Source of the DNA: CAZQQU01 sp964595625
Lineage (GTDB): Bacteria; Bacteroidota; Bacteroidia; Flavobacteriales; Flavobacteriaceae
DNA length: 64,000 nucleotides
Direction of reading: 5' to 3'
Assembly: GCA_964595625.1 (NCBI GenBank)
Contig: CAZQQU010000001.1
Coordinates: forward strand, 124,001 to 188,000
A program made the translations under genes and the position numbers. Under the pieces are notes generated by a model, which was not told where the DNA came from, did not search any database, and worked only from the letters and a program-made list of their open reading frames with translations. Shown here piece after piece: positions 53,063 through 61,714 of this stretch. Position 1 is the stretch's first letter, and every line of letters starts with the position of its first letter.

Positions 53063-54027
53063 TAAATAATACCCTCCTTAATCAGATTATGCAAGTGTAA
53101 CACGCCTTTGTAAATGCCATTTTCTTCTACTAAGAGTTGAGAAATGCCATGGTTTTCCATCATTTCCATAGCTTTAACCGCCATTTCAGAGGCTTGAATA
53201 GTTTTGGGGTTAACAGTCATAATATCTTGGGCTCGGAGAGAGGTAAAATCATCGGTCTTGGCAAGCATACGTCGTAAGTCACCGTCGGTAATGATGCCTA
53301 ATATTTTTTGATCTTGAACTACAGCCGTAACACCGAGCATTTTTTCAGAAATTTCTACAATAACTTCTTTTATACCCGATTCTGGAGCTACCTGAGGTAT
53401 TAAATTGAGTTCACACAAATCTTGTACCCGAAGATAGAGTTGCTTACCCAAGGATCCTCCGGGGTGATAGCGGGCAAAATCGCTACTAGAAAAACCTCTC
53501 AAATGAAGTAAACACATGGCGAGTGCATCACCAATTACCAGCTGTGCCGTGGTACTGGTAGTCGGGGCTAAATTATTAGGACAAGCTTCTTTTTCCACAT
53601 AGGCATGGAGTATATAATCTGCTTGTTTTCCCAAAAAGGATTCCCGGTGGGAGGTGATGGCTATTAGTTTATTACCTAGCGACTTAAGAAGTGGCACTAA
53701 AACCTTAATTTCGGGCGTGTTGCCACTCTTTGAAATACAGATTACGGTATCTTCGGGTTGTATAGTACCCAAATCGCCATGAATAGCATCTGCAGCATGC
53801 ATAAAAGTGGCTGGGGTTCCTGTCGAATTAAGCGTGGCAACGATTTTGGTGGCGATGTTAGCACTTTTTCCAATACCACTAACGATCACTCGGCCGGTGG
53901 AATTAAAAATATGGGTAACTGCGTGAGCAAATTCTTCATCAACTAAGGCAGAAAGGTTAGCTATTGCTTTGCTTTCAGTTTCAATAGTTTGCCTGGCTAA
54001 TGAGATAATTTTTTGTAAATCCTGCAA
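53062..54027 (-). CDS. kdsD: Arabinose-5-phosphate isomerase (KpsF/GutQ/KdsD family)
   Basis: 321 residues. The SIS domain (about 30-170) has GRVIVSGIGKSANIATKI and CISKSGNTPEIK; the catalytic-type His lies in MHAADAIHGDLG. Two CBS domains follow (about 205-321; GITDGDLRRML in the first). It converts ribulose-5-phosphate to arabinose-5-phosphate for KDO and LPS synthesis. The start is a TTG at 54027: an in-frame stop lies two codons upstream and no ATG occurs before the SIS fold. It forms an operon with tatC and is divergent from recQ. Confidence 0.93.
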   Translation of the reverse strand: MQDLQKIISLARQTIETESKAIANLSALVDEEFAHAVTHIFNSTGRVIVSGIGKSANIATKIVATLNSTGTPATFMHAADAIHGDLGTIQPEDTVICISKSGNTPEIKVLVPLLKSLGNKLIAITSHRESFLGKQADYILHAYVEKEACPNNLAPTTSTTAQLVIGDALAMCLLHLRGFSSSDFARYHPGGSLGKQLYLRVQDLCELNLIPQVAPESGIKEVIVEISEKMLGVTAVVQDQKILGIITDGDLRRMLAKTDDFTSLRAQDIMTVNPKTIQASEMAVKAMEMMENHGISQLLVEENGIYKGVLHLHNLIKEGII

Positions 54028-54145
54028 AACTTAACGATTTTTTAGGTTTGTAATTAATAAAGAAATTCTTACATTTAGGCAACAATTAGGAAAACCCTAA
54101 GACAGCTGATAAAGCATAGATTTATCGGGTGTCAGTAAAAACACA

Positions 54146-54179
54146 CAAAAGTAATATTTTTTCATAAGAAATAAGACAA
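54146..54179 (-). promoter_or_regulatory. Promoter of kdsD-tatC operon
   Basis: On the minus strand: -33 TTG (54179-54177), 23-nt spacer, -7 TACTTTTG (54153-54146). It is 119 bp before the TTG start, so the leader is about 110 nt. Confidence 0.55.
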
Positions 54180-54183
54180 ATAC

Positions 54184-56382
54184 TTGTTGATAGTGAACAA
54201 AGTTGATATTCACCAAGCTCTTAAATCCCATTTTGGATTTACCTCATTTAAAGGTCTGCAAGAACAGGTAGTGCAGAGCATCATTGACAAAAAAAATACC
54301 TTTGTAATTATGCCTACCGGTGGTGGTAAATCATTGTGTTACCAACTCCCAGCAATCATTCAAGAAGGTACCGCTATAGTTGTATCTCCATTAATTGCCT
54401 TGATGAAAAATCAAGTCGATTTTTTGAGAAGTAACTTTTCGGAACCCGGTATTGCTCACGTGCTAAACTCTTCACTCAACAAAACCGAGATTAAGCAAGT
54501 TAAAGCGGATATCACCAACGGCATCACCAAATTGCTGTATGTGGCACCTGAATCCTTAACTAAAGATGAATATGCGGAGTTTTTGCGAGGTGTCACTATT
54601 TCTTTTTTGGCCATCGATGAAGCCCATTGTATTAGTGAATGGGGACACGATTTTAGACCCGAATACCGCAACCTAAAATCGATCATAAAAAAAATAGGTG
54701 ACGATATTCCTATTATAGCTCTTACCGCTACGGCCACCCCCAAAGTTCAAGAGGATATTTTAAAAAACTTAAACATACCTGATGCACAAGTTTTTAAAGC
54801 CTCTTTTAATAGGCCTAATTTGTACTACGAAGTACGACCCAAAACCGCTAATATCGATGCAGATATTATTCGATTTGTCAAACAAAATGAAGGCAAAAGT
54901 GGTATTATTTATTGCTTAAGCCGAAAACGGGTAGAAGAATTGACACAAATCCTTCAAGTCAACGGTATTAAGGCGATTCCGTATCATGCGGGTTTAGATC
55001 CTAAAACCCGGGTGAAGAACCAAGATATGTTTTTGATGGAGGAAGCCGATGTTGTAGTAGCTACGATTGCTTTTGGAATGGGTATAGACAAGCCCGATGT
55101 ACGGTATGTTATTCATAACGATATCCCTAAGAGTTTAGAAAGTTACTATCAAGAAACCGGTCGAGCCGGAAGAGATGGGGGAGAGGGGCATTGTTTGGCC
55201 TTCTATGCCTATAAGGATATTGAAAAGTTAGAAAAATTTATGAGCGGCAAGCCGGTTGCCGAACAAGAAATTGGCCATGCTTTACTACAAGAAGTAATTG
55301 CTTTCGCAGAAACATCGATGTCGCGGCGTAAGTTTTTACTCCATTATTTTGGAGAAGAATTTGATAACGAAACAGGCGAAGGCGGTGATATGGACGACAA
55401 TATGCGAAATCCTAAAAAGCAAGTGGAAGCCAAAGACCAGGTTTTGACCTTACTCCAAGTTGTAAAACAAAGTAATCAACAGTACAAGAGCAAAGCTATA
55501 GTTCAGATTTTAGTGGGGAAAGTAACCGCTCTAATTTCGTCACACCGTATTAATACTCAACCCTATTTTGGGATTGGTAAAGATCACGATGAAAATTATT
55601 GGATGGCTTTACTTCGTCAAGTTTTAGTGAGTGGATTGCTAATCAAAGATATCGAATTGTATGGGGTCATTAAACTCTCTCCACAAGGGGAAGACTTCAT
55701 AAAAAATCCACAATCTTTTATGATGACTGAAGATCATGTATATGATGGAGAAGAAGATCAAACTATTATTTCTCAAAGAGGGGGTGGAGTGGCAGACGAA
55801 CAACTTTTTAAAATGCTTAAAGAAGAGCGCAAACGATTGGCACAAAAATTAAAATTACCGCCTTTTGTGATTTTTCAAGACCCATCTTTAGAAGATATGT
55901 CGCTTAAGTATCCCAGTAGCATCGAAGAGTTGTCAAATGTACATGGAGTGGGTGAAGGCAAAGCAAAAAAATACGGACGTACCTTTATTGAGTTAATTAA
56001 TCGTTATGTCGAAGAAAATGAAATCGTAAGACCTGACGATTTGGTGGTCAAATCTACCGGTTCCAACAGTGCACTTAAACTGTATATCATTCAGAGTATC
56101 GATCGGAAGTTAGCTTTGCCCGATATTGCAGATGCTAAAGGATTAGAAATGGAAGATTTTATAAAAGAACTGGAAGCCATTGTATATAGTGGTACCAAAC
56201 TCAATATTGATTACTGGCTGGATGAAATACTGGACGAGGATCAACAGGAAGAAATTCATGAATATTTCTTAGAAGCTGAAAACGACAGAATTGATGCCGC
56301 CATGAAAGAGTTTGACGGCGACTATGAAGAAGAAGAACTGCGTTTGTATCGCATTAAGTTTATTAGCGATATAGCCAATTAA
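54184..56382 (+). CDS. recQ: ATP-dependent DNA helicase RecQ, without the zinc-binding cysteines
   Basis: 732 residues. The helicase core has motif I TGGGKSLCYQLPA, motif II AIDEAHCISEWGHDFRP, and motif VI YYQETGRAGRDG. An RQC winged helix follows, then an HRDC domain (about 535-610, KEERKRLAQKLKLPPFVIFQDPSLEDM and so on) and a C-terminal acidic extension. The region between core and winged helix (residues about 380-410) normally holds four zinc cysteines; here it reads SRRKFLLHYFGEEFD ... DMDDNMRNPKK with none. The start is non-ATG: TTG 54184, TTG 54187 or GTG 54193 are all possible. RecQ unwinds branched DNA in recombination repair. A terminator-like hairpin follows. Confidence 0.95.
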   Translation: MLIVNKVDIHQALKSHFGFTSFKGLQEQVVQSIIDKKNTFVIMPTGGGKSLCYQLPAIIQEGTAIVVSPLIALMKNQVDFLRSNFSEPGIAHVLNSSLNKTEIKQVKADITNGITKLLYVAPESLTKDEYAEFLRGVTISFLAIDEAHCISEWGHDFRPEYRNLKSIIKKIGDDIPIIALTATATPKVQEDILKNLNIPDAQVFKASFNRPNLYYEVRPKTANIDADIIRFVKQNEGKSGIIYCLSRKRVEELTQILQVNGIKAIPYHAGLDPKTRVKNQDMFLMEEADVVVATIAFGMGIDKPDVRYVIHNDIPKSLESYYQETGRAGRDGGEGHCLAFYAYKDIEKLEKFMSGKPVAEQEIGHALLQEVIAFAETSMSRRKFLLHYFGEEFDNETGEGGDMDDNMRNPKKQVEAKDQVLTLLQVVKQSNQQYKSKAIVQILVGKVTALISSHRINTQPYFGIGKDHDENYWMALLRQVLVSGLLIKDIELYGVIKLSPQGEDFIKNPQSFMMTEDHVYDGEEDQTIISQRGGGVADEQLFKMLKEERKRLAQKLKLPPFVIFQDPSLEDMSLKYPSSIEELSNVHGVGEGKAKKYGRTFIELINRYVEENEIVRPDDLVVKSTGSNSALKLYIIQSIDRKLALPDIADAKGLEMEDFIKELEAIVYSGTKLNIDYWLDEILDEDQQEEIHEYFLEAENDRIDAAMKEFDGDYEEEELRLYRIKFISDIAN

Positions 56383-56410
56383 AAAATAAAGTTAACAAAT
56401 CCAATTTGCC

Positions 56411-56453
56411 CAAATTCTGAAGGTGATATTATCACTTCAGAATTTGTTTTTTT
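56411..56453 (+). terminator. Terminator-like hairpin after recQ, ending at the NUDIX start codon
   Basis: Stem CAAATTCTGAA(G)GTGAT / ATCACTTCAGAATTTG with one bulged G and a 3-nt loop, followed by TTTTTTT at 56447-56453. The next base is the A of the NUDIX ATG (56454). Confidence 0.75.
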
Positions 56454-57095
56454 ATGGAATTTAACCGATTTATTCAATTACAAGAAAAAATAAAAAACCT
56501 ACCCTTACCCGGTGTGGATGCCCAATTAAAAATGGCTCCTATAAAGAGATTGTTGGAATTAAAGCAACAAGCTATCAGCCATCAATCTTATAAAATAGCT
56601 GCCGTTATGGCTTTATTTTATCCCAATTTAGACCATCAAACTTGTTTGGCCTTGATACTTAGGAAGCCTTCCAAAGATGTACACTCAGGTCAGGTAAGTT
56701 TTCCAGGAGGAAAAATTGAAACTCAAGATCAGAGCTATTTGGAGACAGCACTTCGAGAAACCGAGGAAGAGATAGGAATTCCTAAAAATAAGGTACAAAT
56801 AATTAGAAGTTTGACCGAGATTTATATTCCTCCCAGTAATTTTTTGGTTTATCCCTTTATGGGATTCTTACATGAATACTCTACATTTGTAGAACAACCT
56901 ACAGAGGTGGCAGAAATCATAGAGATAAAAGTGTCTCATTTTTTAGATGATAAGGTGGTAACTGTACAACAGGTGGCGGCTTCTTATGGCACCTATATAG
57001 AAACCCCGGCCTTTTATATCAATAACCACGTGATTTGGGGAGCTACTGCCATGATGCTCAATGAAATTCGAGTATTGTTTCAGCAGTCTTTTTAA
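56454..57095 (+). CDS. NUDIX hydrolase (CoA pyrophosphatase-like)
   Basis: 213 residues, cytosolic. The Nudix box is present as GGKIETQDQSYLETALRETEEEIG (given here as GGKIE ... RETEEEIG at about 86-108), and it is preceded by the LILRKPSKDVHSGQVSFPGG stretch, the UPF0035-like element of the CoAse subfamily. Such enzymes cleave CoA to 4'-phosphopantetheine and 3',5'-ADP. The N-terminus (NRFIQLQEKIKNLPLPG) fits other members, so ATG 56454 is right even though it abuts a terminator T run and has no room for a ribosome binding site. Downstream plsC has its own promoter box. Confidence 0.9.
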   Translation: MEFNRFIQLQEKIKNLPLPGVDAQLKMAPIKRLLELKQQAISHQSYKIAAVMALFYPNLDHQTCLALILRKPSKDVHSGQVSFPGGKIETQDQSYLETALRETEEEIGIPKNKVQIIRSLTEIYIPPSNFLVYPFMGFLHEYSTFVEQPTEVAEIIEIKVSHFLDDKVVTVQQVAASYGTYIETPAFYINNHVIWGATAMMLNEIRVLFQQSF

Positions 57096-57142
57096 CCCCC
57101 TTTTTATTTGGTTTTTCTTTACTGAAAAATATATATTTTAAG

Positions 57143-57150
57143 TAGATTTG
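57143..57150 (+). promoter_or_regulatory. -7 promoter box for plsC
   Basis: TAGATTTG followed by CGC matches TAnnTTTG, 20 nt before the ATG at 57171. Confidence 0.5.
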
Positions 57151-57170
57151 CGCCCACAAAAAACTCTCTA

Positions 57171-57974
57171 ATGAAATTGTTTAAAAAAAATCCTTTTGGA
57201 CATTATTTAATTATTAAGCTTTGGCTTATTCGAATAATGGGCTCGATGACCCACCGTCGGTTTAAAGGGTTTAACGAATTGCAGATTGAGGGCTCAGAGG
57301 TGATTCGTAGTCTTCCCGATACCAATGTGCTTTTTGTGTCAAATCATCAAACTTATTTTGCGGATGTAGTGGCCATGTTTCACGTGTTTAATGCCAGTTT
57401 ACACGGACGGGAAAACAATATTAAAAGTATAGGTTATTTGTGGAAACCCAAATTGAATATCTACTTTGTTTCGGCTAAAGAAACCATGAAATCTGGGTTA
57501 TTACCCAAAATTCTGGCCTATGCCGGAGCCATCAATGTAGAGCGTACATGGCGAGAAAAAGGAAAAGATATCAACCGGCAGGTAAAAATGGGTGATATTC
57601 GAAAAATTGAACAAGGCTTAAACGACGGTTGGGTAATCACTTTCCCGCAAGGGACCACCAAACCTTGGAAACCTATACGTAGAGGAACAGCACATATTAT
57701 TAGACAGTACAAACCCATAGTGGTGCCTATTGTTATTGATGGATTTAGACGGTCTTTTGATAAAAAAGGAATACGCATTAAAAAAAGAGGTATTTTACAA
57801 TCCATGGAGATAAAACCTCCGTTAGTAATTGATTATGAGAACGAGACCATTGAAGGTATAGTCGAGAAATTGGAGTTTGCCATCGAACAACACCCTTCTT
57901 TTTTAAAAGTTATTCCAGCAGAGGAAATTAAAAAAGAAGAAGAACTCAACCAAACTCGCCAGTGGAGGTATTAA
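57171..57974 (+). CDS. plsC: 1-acyl-sn-glycerol-3-phosphate acyltransferase family protein (PlsC-like)
   Basis: 267 residues. The PlsC acyltransferase block I lies at SNHQTYFADVVAMF (about 58-71), block II at about GAINVERTWREKG, block III at ITFPQGTTKPWKPIRRG, and block IV at YKPIVVPIVID. Block I normally reads NHxSxxD, with five positions between His and Asp counted inclusively; here one extra residue separates them (NHQTYFAD). It transfers an acyl chain to lysophosphatidate or a related lipid acceptor at the membrane. Ornithine lipid or other lysolipid acyltransferases share the fold, so the acceptor is open. It is followed by lgt. Confidence 0.85.
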   Translation: MKLFKKNPFGHYLIIKLWLIRIMGSMTHRRFKGFNELQIEGSEVIRSLPDTNVLFVSNHQTYFADVVAMFHVFNASLHGRENNIKSIGYLWKPKLNIYFVSAKETMKSGLLPKILAYAGAINVERTWREKGKDINRQVKMGDIRKIEQGLNDGWVITFPQGTTKPWKPIRRGTAHIIRQYKPIVVPIVIDGFRRSFDKKGIRIKKRGILQSMEIKPPLVIDYENETIEGIVEKLEFAIEQHPSFLKVIPAEEIKKEEELNQTRQWRY

Positions 57975-58067
57975 TAGTTTTTAGTACAGTCTTGCTAAGC
58001 CTTTAGGAAATAATAAGTTCAAGACAAGGTACTCGACTATTTTTTTTACATTTACCAAAAAATAAAG

Positions 58068-58892
58068 ATGATACATTTTTTAAGTTTTGTTTGGGATCCT
58101 CCGACGGGGATTAATTTGGGTTTTTTTACCATTCAATACTATAGCTTGATGTTTGTTATAGCTTTTGCCTTGGGATGGTGGATCATGAAAAAAATCTATA
58201 TCCGTGAAAATATTCCCTTAGAAAAGTTAGACACCATTTTTATTTATACGGTTTTTGCTACCCTGATTGGTGCCCGGTTGGGGCATGTATTTTTTTATGA
58301 TTGGGCGTATTACAAAGACCATTTACTGGAAATTATACTTCCCTTTCGAGTCTCTCCTTATTTTGAATTTACTGGTTTTCGTGGATTAGCCAGTCATGGG
58401 GCTGCCATCGGTATTATCATTGCTATGTATTATTACAGCAAAAAAGTTATCCAAAAGCCCCTTTTGTGGGTATTAGACCGCATCGTTTTACCGGTAAGCT
58501 GTGGAGGAATTTTTATTCGTATCGGTAATTTTTTTAACTCTGAAATTTACGGGAAACCCACTACAAGTGAATTGGGGGTGATATTTGCTGCCAATGGAGA
58601 AAACTTTGCACGATACCCCACCCAACTTATCGAATCCTTTTGCTATCTGATCGTTTTTCTGATTTTGATGTGGGTATATTGGAAAACCGAAAAACGCCTG
58701 AAACAAGGTTATATGTTTGGTCTGTTTCTGGTATTGTTATGGTCGGTGCGTTTTGTGGTTGAATTTTGGAAAGAAAATCAAGTGGAATTTGAAAATACCA
58801 TGTCTTTAAATATGGGACAAATTTTAAGTATACCCTTTATATTATTTGGTTTATATCTTTTGTTTAGACCTAAAAAACAAACTATTAGTTAA
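58068..58892 (+). CDS. lgt: Prolipoprotein diacylglyceryl transferase
   Basis: 274 residues, seven membrane segments. Conserved Lgt motifs: YSLMFVIAFALGWW in the first part, ARLGHVFFYDW, HGAAIGIIIAMYYY with the catalytic-region His, and GNFFNSEIYGKPT with the Asn and Glu that are family hallmarks. It moves diacylglycerol from phosphatidylglycerol to the lipobox cysteine of prolipoproteins, the first step of lipoprotein maturation; this window encodes several such substrates. The DUF192 lipoprotein gene follows after 4 bp. Confidence 0.96.
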   Translation: MIHFLSFVWDPPTGINLGFFTIQYYSLMFVIAFALGWWIMKKIYIRENIPLEKLDTIFIYTVFATLIGARLGHVFFYDWAYYKDHLLEIILPFRVSPYFEFTGFRGLASHGAAIGIIIAMYYYSKKVIQKPLLWVLDRIVLPVSCGGIFIRIGNFFNSEIYGKPTTSELGVIFAANGENFARYPTQLIESFCYLIVFLILMWVYWKTEKRLKQGYMFGLFLVLLWSVRFVVEFWKENQVEFENTMSLNMGQILSIPFILFGLYLLFRPKKQTIS

Positions 58893-58896
58893 AATT

Positions 58897-59379
58897 ATGA
58901 AGTACTTTTTTGCCTTTTTATTTTTAGTAACTTTAGTTGGTTGTAATCAAAAAGACCAACATCCCAAAGTGAACACCGTAAATGTTACCTTTACCAAACA
59001 CGGAGAATTACATTTAGTTAAAAAAGATACCGATAGTATTATTCAAAAGCTAGATATAGAAATAGCCGATACTCCGTACAAAACTGAAACCGGATTGATG
59101 TATCGCAATAGTATGGAAAAGAAGCAGGCGATGTTGTTTGTTTTTGATAATATGCAGCTGCGAAGTTTTTATATGAAAAATACGCGTTTTGCTTTAGATA
59201 TCATCTATGTAAATGACAAAAAGGAAATTGTTAGCTTTCAAAAAAATGCCCAGCCATTTAATGAAGCTTCGTTGCCTTCGGGCGTTCCATGTCAATATGT
59301 TTTAGAAGTCAATGCTGGTTTAGCAGATGCCTGGGGATTAGAAATAGGTGATAAACTGGAATGGGAATTACAAAATTAA
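58897..59379 (+). CDS. DUF192 lipoprotein
   Basis: 160 residues from ATG 58897. The upstream in-frame part overlaps lgt and is not used. A lipobox (LVGC, Cys at about 16) marks it as a lipoprotein. The DUF192 domain covers about 50-158, with TPYKTETGLMYRNSMEKKQAMLFVF at about 66-90, SFYMKNTRFALDIIYV and VLEVNAGLADAWGLEIGD. The fold is a small beta-barrel of unknown role. It starts 4 bp after the lgt stop and is cotranscribed with it. A bidirectional terminator separates it from the usp gene. Confidence 0.88.
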   Translation: MKYFFAFLFLVTLVGCNQKDQHPKVNTVNVTFTKHGELHLVKKDTDSIIQKLDIEIADTPYKTETGLMYRNSMEKKQAMLFVFDNMQLRSFYMKNTRFALDIIYVNDKKEIVSFQKNAQPFNEASLPSGVPCQYVLEVNAGLADAWGLEIGDKLEWELQN

Positions 59380-59386
59380 CATTATA

Positions 59387-59437
59387 AAAAAAAGGACTTT
59401 CTGATATCCGTATCTGAAAGTCCTTTTTTATTTCTGG
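59387..59437. terminator. Bidirectional terminator between DUF192 and universal stress protein genes
   Basis: Near-perfect hairpin with arms AAAAAGGACTTTC(T)GATA / TATC(T)GAAAGTCCTTTTT, one T-T mismatch and a 4-nt loop, flanked by A and T runs on both sides. It can stop transcription from either convergent gene. Confidence 0.88.
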
Positions 59438-59440
59438 TAA

Positions 59441-60271
59441 TTAAATTTTAATAGTAATTACCGGAATCTCCGAAGTATTAGCAACACTTTCTCCAATACT
59501 GCCTGACAGTAATTTTTCTATGCCTTTTCGGCCGTGAGTAGGTATCGCGATTAAGTCGGCTTTTAAATCTTCCGCAGCATTTTTAATTCCTTCTTGTATC
59601 ATGTAGTCGTTATAAATAATGATGGGCTGATTAGTCATTGAAATCTTAGCAGCACTCATAAATTCCCGCATATGTTCACGGGCTTCGTAAGTGGATTTAA
59701 ACTTGAGGTTAGGCGTATTGATATATACCATTTTTAATTCGGCACCTAAAAATGCAGCAATTTTCTTGACTTGGTTGTAAGGATTAATATTTTCCAAGGT
59801 AAAATCGCAGGCAAAAACTATAGTTCGAGGTTGAAAATTTTTCATTTCCGATTTGATCACCAATACAGGTATTTCCGCAGTTCGAACCACCTTTTCTGTA
59901 TTGGATCCTACCAAGTATCCCTTAATTCCACTAGCTCCTCGCGAACTCATAAGTATGATATCTGCATCCAGCTCGTGAGCAGCCGTGTTTATTTCTTGAA
60001 ACACTTTAAAATGCTTAATGACGGGGGTTACTTTGACTTCTTTGAGATAGGGTTTTTCTAACAGCTTTTCAAAATTATTATTAGCTAATTGCATATAGAA
60101 TAAAAGCTGCTGCTGTTTTGAACTTTCACTGATATTCACAAACTGCTCAGAAAGGTCGAGCATGTGAAGTAAATAAATTTCTGAACCGTGTTTTTTAGCA
60201 ATATCAGCCGCGACTTTTAGGGCATTTTCTGAGAGTTCGGAAAAATCGGTAGGAACAATGATTTTTTTCAT
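59441..60271 (-). CDS. Universal stress protein with two tandem Usp domains
   Basis: 276 residues, two UspA folds in tandem. The first (about 1-140) begins KKIIVPTDFSELSENALKVA and ends GASGIKGYLVGSNTEKVV. The second (about 148-276) contains PTHGRKGIEKLLSGSIGESVA. Both halves keep the G-x2-G-x9-G(S/N) ATP-binding signature. Usp proteins help cells survive starvation and low oxygen. The gene starts 17 bp after the hemN stop, so it should share the hemN promoter and any oxygen-responsive control. Confidence 0.92.
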   Translation of the reverse strand: MKKIIVPTDFSELSENALKVAADIAKKHGSEIYLLHMLDLSEQFVNISESSKQQQLLFYMQLANNNFEKLLEKPYLKEVKVTPVIKHFKVFQEINTAAHELDADIILMSSRGASGIKGYLVGSNTEKVVRTAEIPVLVIKSEMKNFQPRTIVFACDFTLENINPYNQVKKIAAFLGAELKMVYINTPNLKFKSTYEAREHMREFMSAAKISMTNQPIIIYNDYMIQEGIKNAAEDLKADLIAIPTHGRKGIEKLLSGSIGESVANTSEIPVITIKI

Positions 60272-60288
60272 AAAATTACATTTTGTTG

Positions 60289-61653
60289 TTATACAGTCAT
60301 TGAAAATTGTTGTTTTTGCGTTTGTGGAGCGTGTAATCTCGGGTCAAAAGCCATACATACATTTCTTATAAAAGGTCGGCCGATATCGGTCACAGTTACT
60401 TGATTATTTTCGATTTCGACTATCCCGTCATTTTTTAATTCTTCCAAGCCCTTAAAGATATTAAATAAAGCATCGCTATCAAACGTGTCAGGATTGATTT
60501 TTGTTGTAAAACGACAGGTTAAATCTAAGATAATTTTACTGACTTCGATATCCAATTTGCTTTGAAAATGTCCTTTAAATACCGGAAACCGATTTTCTTT
60601 CAATGCTTGATAATAGTCTTCGAGGTTTTTTTCATTTTGTGCAAAAGCAGTTTTGCAATTGCTTATGGAAGAAACTCCCAAACCAATCATAATAGGGCTA
60701 TACGATGAAGTGTATCCCATAAAGTTGCGGTGCAAGGTTTTGTTTTGCATCGACTGATGCAAACTGTCATGGGGCAACGCAAAGTGGTCCATCCCAATTT
60801 CAACATAACCATTTTCACAGAGGATTTCTTTTCCTCTTTCGTACAATTGACGTTTGGCTTCGTCTTTGGGAATATCTTCTTCTTTAAAACCCCGTTGTCC
60901 GTTACCTTTAATCCAAGGAACGTGTGCATAACTGTAAAAAGCAATTCGGTCGGGTGCCAGTTCTTTTGTCTTTTGAAGCGTGTATTCTATATGCTCCATT
61001 TTCTGAAAAGGCAAACCAAAGATGATGTCATGACCCACTGAACTATAACCTATTTGACGCGCAGTATCGGTGACTTTTTTTACATTTTCAAAAGGTTGAA
61101 TTCGATGAATCGCTTTTTGAACGGTTTCGTTATAATCTTGTACGCCAAAACTCACTCGGGTGAAACCCAAATCGTACAATGTATTTAAATGTTGTTCGGT
61201 GGTATTGTTGGGATGGCCTTCAAAACTAAAGGCATAATTGTCAGCTAATCGGCTTTCATATAAGATACCTTGGATGAGAGTTTCTAAATTTTTTGGAGAA
61301 AAAAAGGTTGGAGTTCCTCCGCCCAAATGAATTTCTTTTATCAAAGGCTTTTCTCCAAAGAGTTGGGTATAAAGTGACCATTCCTTTAGAATCGCCTGAA
61401 TATAAGGGTCTTCGTTATCGTGATTTTTGGTGATGCGTTTGTTACATCCGCAAAAAGTACACAAACTCTCACAAAAGGGTAGGTGTATATACAAACTCAA
61501 TCCTTCTATATTTTTTTTGGAATCAAAATAATCCTTTTTCAAGGCAGTTACCCATCCTTCTGCCGAAAACGATTCGGTTTCCCAATGCGGAACCGCCGGA
61601 TAACTGGTGTATCTCGGGCCGGGTTTGTTGTATTTCTTTATCAGGTCTGTCAC
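60289..61653 (-). CDS. hemN: Oxygen-independent coproporphyrinogen III oxidase
   Basis: 454 residues, radical SAM enzyme. The cluster motif CX3CX2C is at Cys61, Cys65 and Cys68 (HLPFCESLCTFCGC), and Cys70 follows as in true HemN. The GGGTPTF SAM-contact motif is at about 112-118, and the C-terminal HemN domain (about 365-440) is present, which separates it from HemW. N-terminal KYNKPGPRYTSYP is a HemN hallmark. It makes protoporphyrinogen IX without oxygen. First gene of a probable hemN-usp operon, behind a TAnnTTTG box and a Crp/Fnr-like palindrome. Confidence 0.96.
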   Translation of the reverse strand: MTDLIKKYNKPGPRYTSYPAVPHWETESFSAEGWVTALKKDYFDSKKNIEGLSLYIHLPFCESLCTFCGCNKRITKNHDNEDPYIQAILKEWSLYTQLFGEKPLIKEIHLGGGTPTFFSPKNLETLIQGILYESRLADNYAFSFEGHPNNTTEQHLNTLYDLGFTRVSFGVQDYNETVQKAIHRIQPFENVKKVTDTARQIGYSSVGHDIIFGLPFQKMEHIEYTLQKTKELAPDRIAFYSYAHVPWIKGNGQRGFKEEDIPKDEAKRQLYERGKEILCENGYVEIGMDHFALPHDSLHQSMQNKTLHRNFMGYTSSYSPIMIGLGVSSISNCKTAFAQNEKNLEDYYQALKENRFPVFKGHFQSKLDIEVSKIILDLTCRFTTKINPDTFDSDALFNIFKGLEELKNDGIVEIENNQVTVTDIGRPFIRNVCMAFDPRLHAPQTQKQQFSMTV

Positions 61654-61670
61654 GAATTTTAATTATGAAA

Positions 61671-61678
61671 CAAAATTA
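61671..61678 (-). promoter_or_regulatory. -7 promoter box for hemN
   Basis: Minus-strand TAATTTTG matches TAnnTTTG, 17 nt before the ATG at 61653. There is no TTG at the -33 position; the palindrome at 61701-61714 lies there instead. Confidence 0.55.
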
Positions 61679-61700
61679 GAGTTCCCGCAGGGGATTAAAA

Positions 61701-61714
61701 ATGATTTTAGTCAT
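61701..61714. promoter_or_regulatory. Crp/Fnr-family-like palindrome upstream of hemN
   Basis: ATGATTTTAGTCAT, that is ATGA-N6-TCAT, matching the TGA-N6-TCA geometry of Crp/Fnr-family operators. Its centre (61707.5) is about 41.5-43.5 bp upstream of the start site predicted from the -7 box, the classical class II activator position. Confidence 0.45.
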
